Translations under genes and position numbers: made by a program
Assembly: GCF_003576645.1 (NCBI RefSeq)
Contig: NC_044916.1
Location: 26,834,439-26,898,438 of the forward strand
Direction of reading: 5' to 3'
Length of the DNA: 64,000 bases
Source: Ipomoea triloba
Taxonomy: Eukaryota; Streptophyta; Magnoliopsida; Solanales; Convolvulaceae
Notes under the pieces: generated by a model
Seen by the model: the letters and a program-made list of their open reading frames with translations, nothing else
What the model was told of the DNA's origin: nothing
Database searches by the model: none
Part shown: one piece after another, positions 59,513-64,000 of the stretch
Layout: the number at the start of each line of letters is the position of its first letter
Numbering within the stretch: the stretch's first letter is position 1

Positions 59513-62500
59513 ATGGAAAGCCAAAGGAATTTCAGAGCCCAAAAGTGTCTGCTTTTTATGTTCTTGATTTCTATGGTTTGCAGCCTCACAGAATCTCTGA
59601 ATGAGGAGGGAATCACACTTTTGGAGTTCAAAAGCTCCCTTTTGGACCCAAACAACAATCTGCAGAGCTGGAATTCTTCAGGCTTCTTGAATCCCTGCAA
59701 TTGGGCTGGTATAGCATGCAATGGTGATCACAAGGTAACTTCTGTACACCTTCATGGCCTCTATCTATCTGGTAGCTTATCTTCAACAATCTGCGAGCTT
59801 CCCGCTTTGATTGAATTCAACATCTCAGCAAATTTCATTTCTGGCCATATTCCTGATTTTGGCCATTGCCAAAATCTTGAGGTTTTAGACCTCTGCACCA
59901 ATAGACTCCATGATAAATTCCCTTCCAAGTTCTCTGATATGCTCTCCCTCAGGAAGCTTTACCTGTGTGAGAATTATATCTATGGAGAAATCGATTCAGA
60001 GATCGGAAACTTAACTTTGCTTGAGGAGCTTGTAATTTACAGTAATAATCTCACTGGAAGGATTCCAAACTCAATAAGTAAACTGAAAAAGCTTAGGATT
60101 GTGAGGGCAGGGAGGAATTGTTTCTCAGGTAGAGTTCCTGCAGAGATTAGTGAATGTGAGAGTTTACAGATCCTTGGACTGGCAGAGAATAGGCTAGAGG
60201 GGTCTTTTCCTGTAGAGCTTCAGAGGCTTGAGAATCTCACTAACTTGATCCTTCGCTCGAATTCGTTGTCTGGTGCAATTCCTGCTGAAATTGGGAATTT
60301 CAGTCACCTGGAAGTGCTTGCACTCCATGATAATTCCTTCACCGGGCCGCTCCCCAAAGAGCTGGGGAAGTTAGCCATGCTAAAAAGATTCTACCTTTAC
60401 AGAAACCATTTGAATGGAACAATTCCTTGGGAAATTGGGAACTGTTCTAGTGCCACTGAGATAGACTTCTCTGAGAATCACTTGGGTGGGATTATTCCAA
60501 AATCGTTGGGCCGAGTTTCTAATCTCCAGCTGCTTCATCTTTTCGAAAACCTCTTACATGGAAGTATCCCAAGAGAGCTTGGAGAGCTGAAGCACCTCAG
60601 GAAGTTGGATTTATCCATAAACAATTTGACAGGTAGGATCCCTTTAGAGTTTCAGAATCTCGAGTTCTTGGAAAATATACAACTTTTCGACAATCATCTT
60701 GAAGGAACTATCCCCCCGTTACTCGGGCTGAAAACCAACCTGTCTTTTCTTGACATGTCAAGGAACAATCTGATAGGAAGCATCCCTCCAAAGCTCTGTT
60801 GGTTCCAGAAACTGAGCTTTCTGAGCCTTGGCTCCAATAAGTTGTCGGGAAACATTCCTCGTGGCCTAAAAACTTGCAAGTCTCTGGAGCAGATGATGCT
60901 GGGAGATAACCTGCTCACCGGTACTCTTTCTGTTGAGCTGTGCAAACTCCAGAATCTTTCGGCTCTCGAGCTGTATCAAAACCGGTTTACTGGACTGTTA
61001 CCCTCAGATATCGGCAATTTTAGCAGACTGGAAAGGTTTCTCTTGTCAAATAACTACTTTTTTGGGCATATCCCTCCTGAGATTAGGAAACTTGTGAGGC
61101 TTGTTACTTTCAATGTCTCCTCAAACAGGCTATCTGGGGGGATTCCTCATGAGTTGGGTGATTGTATTAGGCTTCAGAGGCTTGATCTTAGCAAAAACTG
61201 GTTTACTGGGAACCTCCCAGATACATTAGGCCTGTTAGTGAATTTGGAATTGCTTAAGCTATCAGATAACAGATTAAATGGGGAGATTCCATATACATTG
61301 GGGGAGCTTGTAAGACTAACTGATCTGCAAATGGGGGGCAATTTATTTTCTGGCGAAATCCCTATTGAGCTCGGTCGACTCACAGCCCTTCAAATTTCTC
61401 TCAACATCAGCCATAATGCTCTCACTGGATCAATCCCAGCCAACCTGGGAAACTTGCAGATGCTTATATCACTCTACTTGAATGACAACCAACTAACAGG
61501 TGAAATTCCCGGTTCGATAGGTGAGCTGATGAGCCTCAATGTCTGCAACCTTTCCAACAATAACCTGATAGGAGCAGTACCAAACACCCCCGTGTTTCGA
61601 AGAATGGACTCGAGCAATTTTGCTGGGAATGTAGGGCTGTGCAAGCTGGATTCACCGAATTGCTTCCCCTCAACAACCCCATTAACGGTTTCGAATCCAA
61701 GCTGGATGAAGAAAGCTTCATACAGAGAAAAAGTAATCCTCATATGCTCAGCTGTTGTTGGACTGGTTTCTTTGGTCTTCATTGCTGGTGTTTGTTGGAT
61801 GATGAAGAGCCACACGAAAGCCCTCGTCCTAGTAGAAAATCAAGCCAAAACCGACGTCTTGGAGGAATATCACTTCCCCAGAAAAAGATACAGTTTTCAG
61901 GACCTTGTTATGGGCACTGAGGATTTCTCAGAAAGTGCTATCATAGGAAGAGGAGCCTGTGGTGTTGTCTACAAGGCTGTAATGACTGATGGAGAAGTAA
62001 TTGCTGTGAAAAAGCTGAAATCCCGCGGAGAAGGAGGGAGCTTAGAAAACAGCTTCACTGCAGAGTTATCGATACTCGGGAATATCTGTCACAGAAATAT
62101 TGTGAAACTCTATGGTTACTGCCACCACCAAGACTGCAATCTTCTCTTGTATGAGTACATGGAAAATGGAAGCCTCGGGGAAATTCTTCGTGGGAATAAG
62201 GAAACTCGAACGCTGCTGAACTGGAATGACAGATACAAGATTGGTCTTGGAGCAGCTGAGGGCCTATGTTACCTCCACCATGATTGTAAGCCCCAAATCA
62301 TCCACCGCGACATAAAATCAAACAATATCTTATTGGATGAATCGCTCGAGCCACATGTAGGAGACTTTGGCTTGGCAAAGCTAATCGACTTGCCATACTC
62401 GAAATCAATGTCAGCTGTGGCTGGTTCATATGGCTACATTGCGCCCGGTAAGGCAACTCTAGTACTCTACCTTACTTTCTATATTTCGAGCATTCGCCAA

Positions 62501-62982
62501 TTTTATATTGATACAGATGCTGAAACTTAACTGCAGAATATGCTTACACAATGAAAGTGACAGAGAAATCTGATATATATAGTTTCGGGGTCGTTCTGCT
62601 GGAACTAATCACGGGAAGCTCCCCGGTTCAACACATCGAGCAAGGAGGAGATCTAGTGACTTGGGTGAGAAAATCAGTTCACGAAGGAGTGTCGTTCTCT
62701 GATATCTTTGACAAAAGGCTCGATCTTAGTTCGGGAAGCACGATTGAGGAGATGTCTTTAGTTCTCAAGATTGCATTGTTTTGTACCAATATATCTCCTC
62801 TCAATAGGCCAACAATGAGAGAGGTGGTTGCGATGCTGATCGACGCTAAGGAAGCAACGAATAATTCGCTGCCCTCTCCAACATCAGAAACTCCTTTAGA
62901 TGATGCCCATTCTAATGAAGGTATCATAGCTTGCAAATCAATCCTCCCTGCAATATTTTCATCAAGTAAAATTAGCCTGTAG
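59513..62982 (+). CDS. LRR receptor-like kinase (At1g17230-like, subfamily XI type)
   Basis: Exon 1 59513-62447, intron 62448-62536 (89 bp, GT-AG), exon 2 62537-62982; 1,126 aa. Signal peptide at about residues 1-27, an N-terminal LRR cap with CNWAGIAC, then some two dozen plant-type LRRs (L..L.L..N.LTG.IP) to about residue 690. One transmembrane helix lies at about 740-763 (VILICSAVVGLVSLVFIAGV). The cytoplasmic kinase has GRGACGVVYKA (about 804-815), AVKKLK, HRDIKSNN (about 930), DFGLAKL (about 950) and, across the intron, APEYAYTMKVTEKSDIYSFG. It is an RD kinase with all catalytic residues, hence predicted active. Ligand unknown; family members perceive peptides at the plasma membrane. The intron inside the APE motif is a family trait. 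A truncated paralogue lies at 52620. Confidence 0.95.
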
Positions 62983-63655
62983 TTAAGGTACATTTTGCCT
63001 TTAACTAGCAACTTTCTCAGAGATCCACTGATTATTGCAATGATCTAATTTATCTATCTTCTTTGGTCTTGATATCCTGTCCAATATGTTACAAAATGGA
63101 TTAAATGGGAATGATTTTCACATAGTAAGATCAAGAAGAGATACCATATTATCTATCTCTGTTATCTACCTCAGATATTCACAAATTTTAATATGAACAG
63201 TATCATGTTTCCCATGTCAACATACGAAGGAAAGCAATTCCCAATTCAATTAAAGGTAAAAATCACATGCTTATTATCCACACTGATAAATTCATAGTCG
63301 AGTCTGACAGAACGATCAAATCAGTAGCAAAATCAGAAAGAACTATGTACATCCATCAATCATCGTCTTACTCAAAACAAATTCAAGAATGAGTCACCCC
63401 CTAAAGACCCAAATGAATTAAACATTGAAAGAGATTAAAAGAACACAAGAACGAGATCACAAAACTGCTCCTCTTGTGGCTGTTCCAATATTCCACCCTC
63501 TCTCTTCTCTTTGGCTTTGGATATGAAATTTTTAACAATAAGCTGCAATTTTCAAACACATTTTTTGCAGTGACATTTCAAAATTGACAAGAGAAATAGA
63601 TCAGACATGGTTGGCTGGCTTCCTTCTCAAAATTAAATTGTCTGCGAAACCGGCT
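62983..63655. other. Intergenic region, tail to tail
   Basis: Contains the 3'UTR of the plus-strand kinase and, from about 63450, probably that of the minus-strand gene ending at 63656. No other feature is recognised. Confidence 0.5.
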
Positions 63656-64000
63656 TCACAACGCTTCCATCATAAGATTTACTTGTGTCCCATATTTGGT
63701 TAAAGAAAGAGCAAAGTTAAGTGGCTTAAGGGATGCGGCAAGCAATTCATAAAGCTCGACGTCATGAGTCTGTACATGTATGCAAAAAAAAAAAAAAAAA
63801 AGAAAAAGATGGGTTTTCGTTAGTAAGAAATCTGAAAAGCATGCAACAGAAAATAAAATTCAGCCTAACAGATTGATTGAGATGAGTTATGTTAGTTTAC
63901 CCTTGTTAGTATAAGTGCTACTTGGATTACATAGGTTCCAAATCTCTCACTGGCAAGTTCCAGAAGTGTATTTTCACTGGCCTGCAGAAGGCTCTCAACA
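63656..64000 (-). CDS. 3' end of an unidentified gene (partial)
   Basis: Two minus-strand exons: one running in from beyond 64000 to 63901 (ending ALILTR, donor GTAAAC) and the last, 63769-63656 (38 codons with TGA, acceptor TGTACAG). Phase 0 across the intron. The visible C-terminus reads VESLLQASENTLLELASERF, then GTYVIQVALILTR, and in the last exon DVELYELLAASLKPL. The FGTYVIQVAL string recalls Pumilio-type RNA-binding repeats, but this is too little to name it. Most of the gene lies outside the window. Confidence 0.6.

Noticed and set aside
59267..59721. Minus-strand ORFs across the start of the receptor kinase
   Set aside because: Shadows of the kinase 5' end; the plus-strand frame has a signal peptide, LRRs and a kinase domain.

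Overview
The window is nuclear DNA of a flowering plant, most likely a eudicot. The signs are AT-rich spacers, two-exon tau-class glutathione S-transferase (GST) genes, an LRR receptor kinase of the Arabidopsis At1g17230 type, GT-AG introns and many plant transposon families. The assembly is a draft: two N gaps (497-785, 18577-19542) and three single-N joins (2751, 6386, 25758). Two of those joins (2751, 6386) are flanked by near-identical sequence, so much of the first 7.5 kb is probably present twice through unmerged allelic contigs.

Layout. 1-7.6 kb: duplicated contig ends around one 915-bp TIR transposon with a GC-rich core. 8.4-10.2 kb: a seven-exon gene with RPA/DUF223-like OB folds. 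10.8-11.9 kb: a hAT element with a foldback element nested in it. 13.7-15.5 kb: GSTU-a (minus). 15.7-25.8 kb: a large Mutator-like element (MULE) holding a FAR1-type transposase and a convergent Ulp1-type protease gene, both broken by stops, with a 1-kb array of GGTGTGTTTT-type repeats between them. 25.9-29.5 kb: a Ty1/copia element with intact LTRs and TSD but most of reverse transcriptase and RNase H missing. 29.8-32.2 kb: foldback and Tourist-like elements.

32.5-39 kb: GSTU-b, GSTU-c and GSTU-d (all minus). 40.5-41.7 kb: a long inverted repeat with coding-like arms. 43.3-44.6 kb: a nucleolar ribosomal-L1-domain (UTP30/RSL1D1-like) gene with site II promoter motifs. 47.1-50.8 kb: GSTU-e and GSTU-f (plus). 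51.3-59.8 kb: segmental duplications carrying dead fragments of a GST exon and of the receptor kinase, plus a short coiled-coil ORF. 59.5-63 kb: the intact LRR receptor kinase. The 3' end of one further minus-strand gene closes the window.

The main host locus is therefore a tandem GSTU cluster (six genes and one fragment) grown by local duplication. It was later split by about 17 kb of inserted or flanking transposon sequence between GSTU-a and GSTU-b. The GSTs conjugate glutathione to xenobiotic or stress-derived electrophiles in the cytosol; the kinase and the ribosome-biogenesis gene are unrelated neighbours. All exon models are my own reading, based on splice consensus, phase and family similarity. 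No database or transcript data were available.
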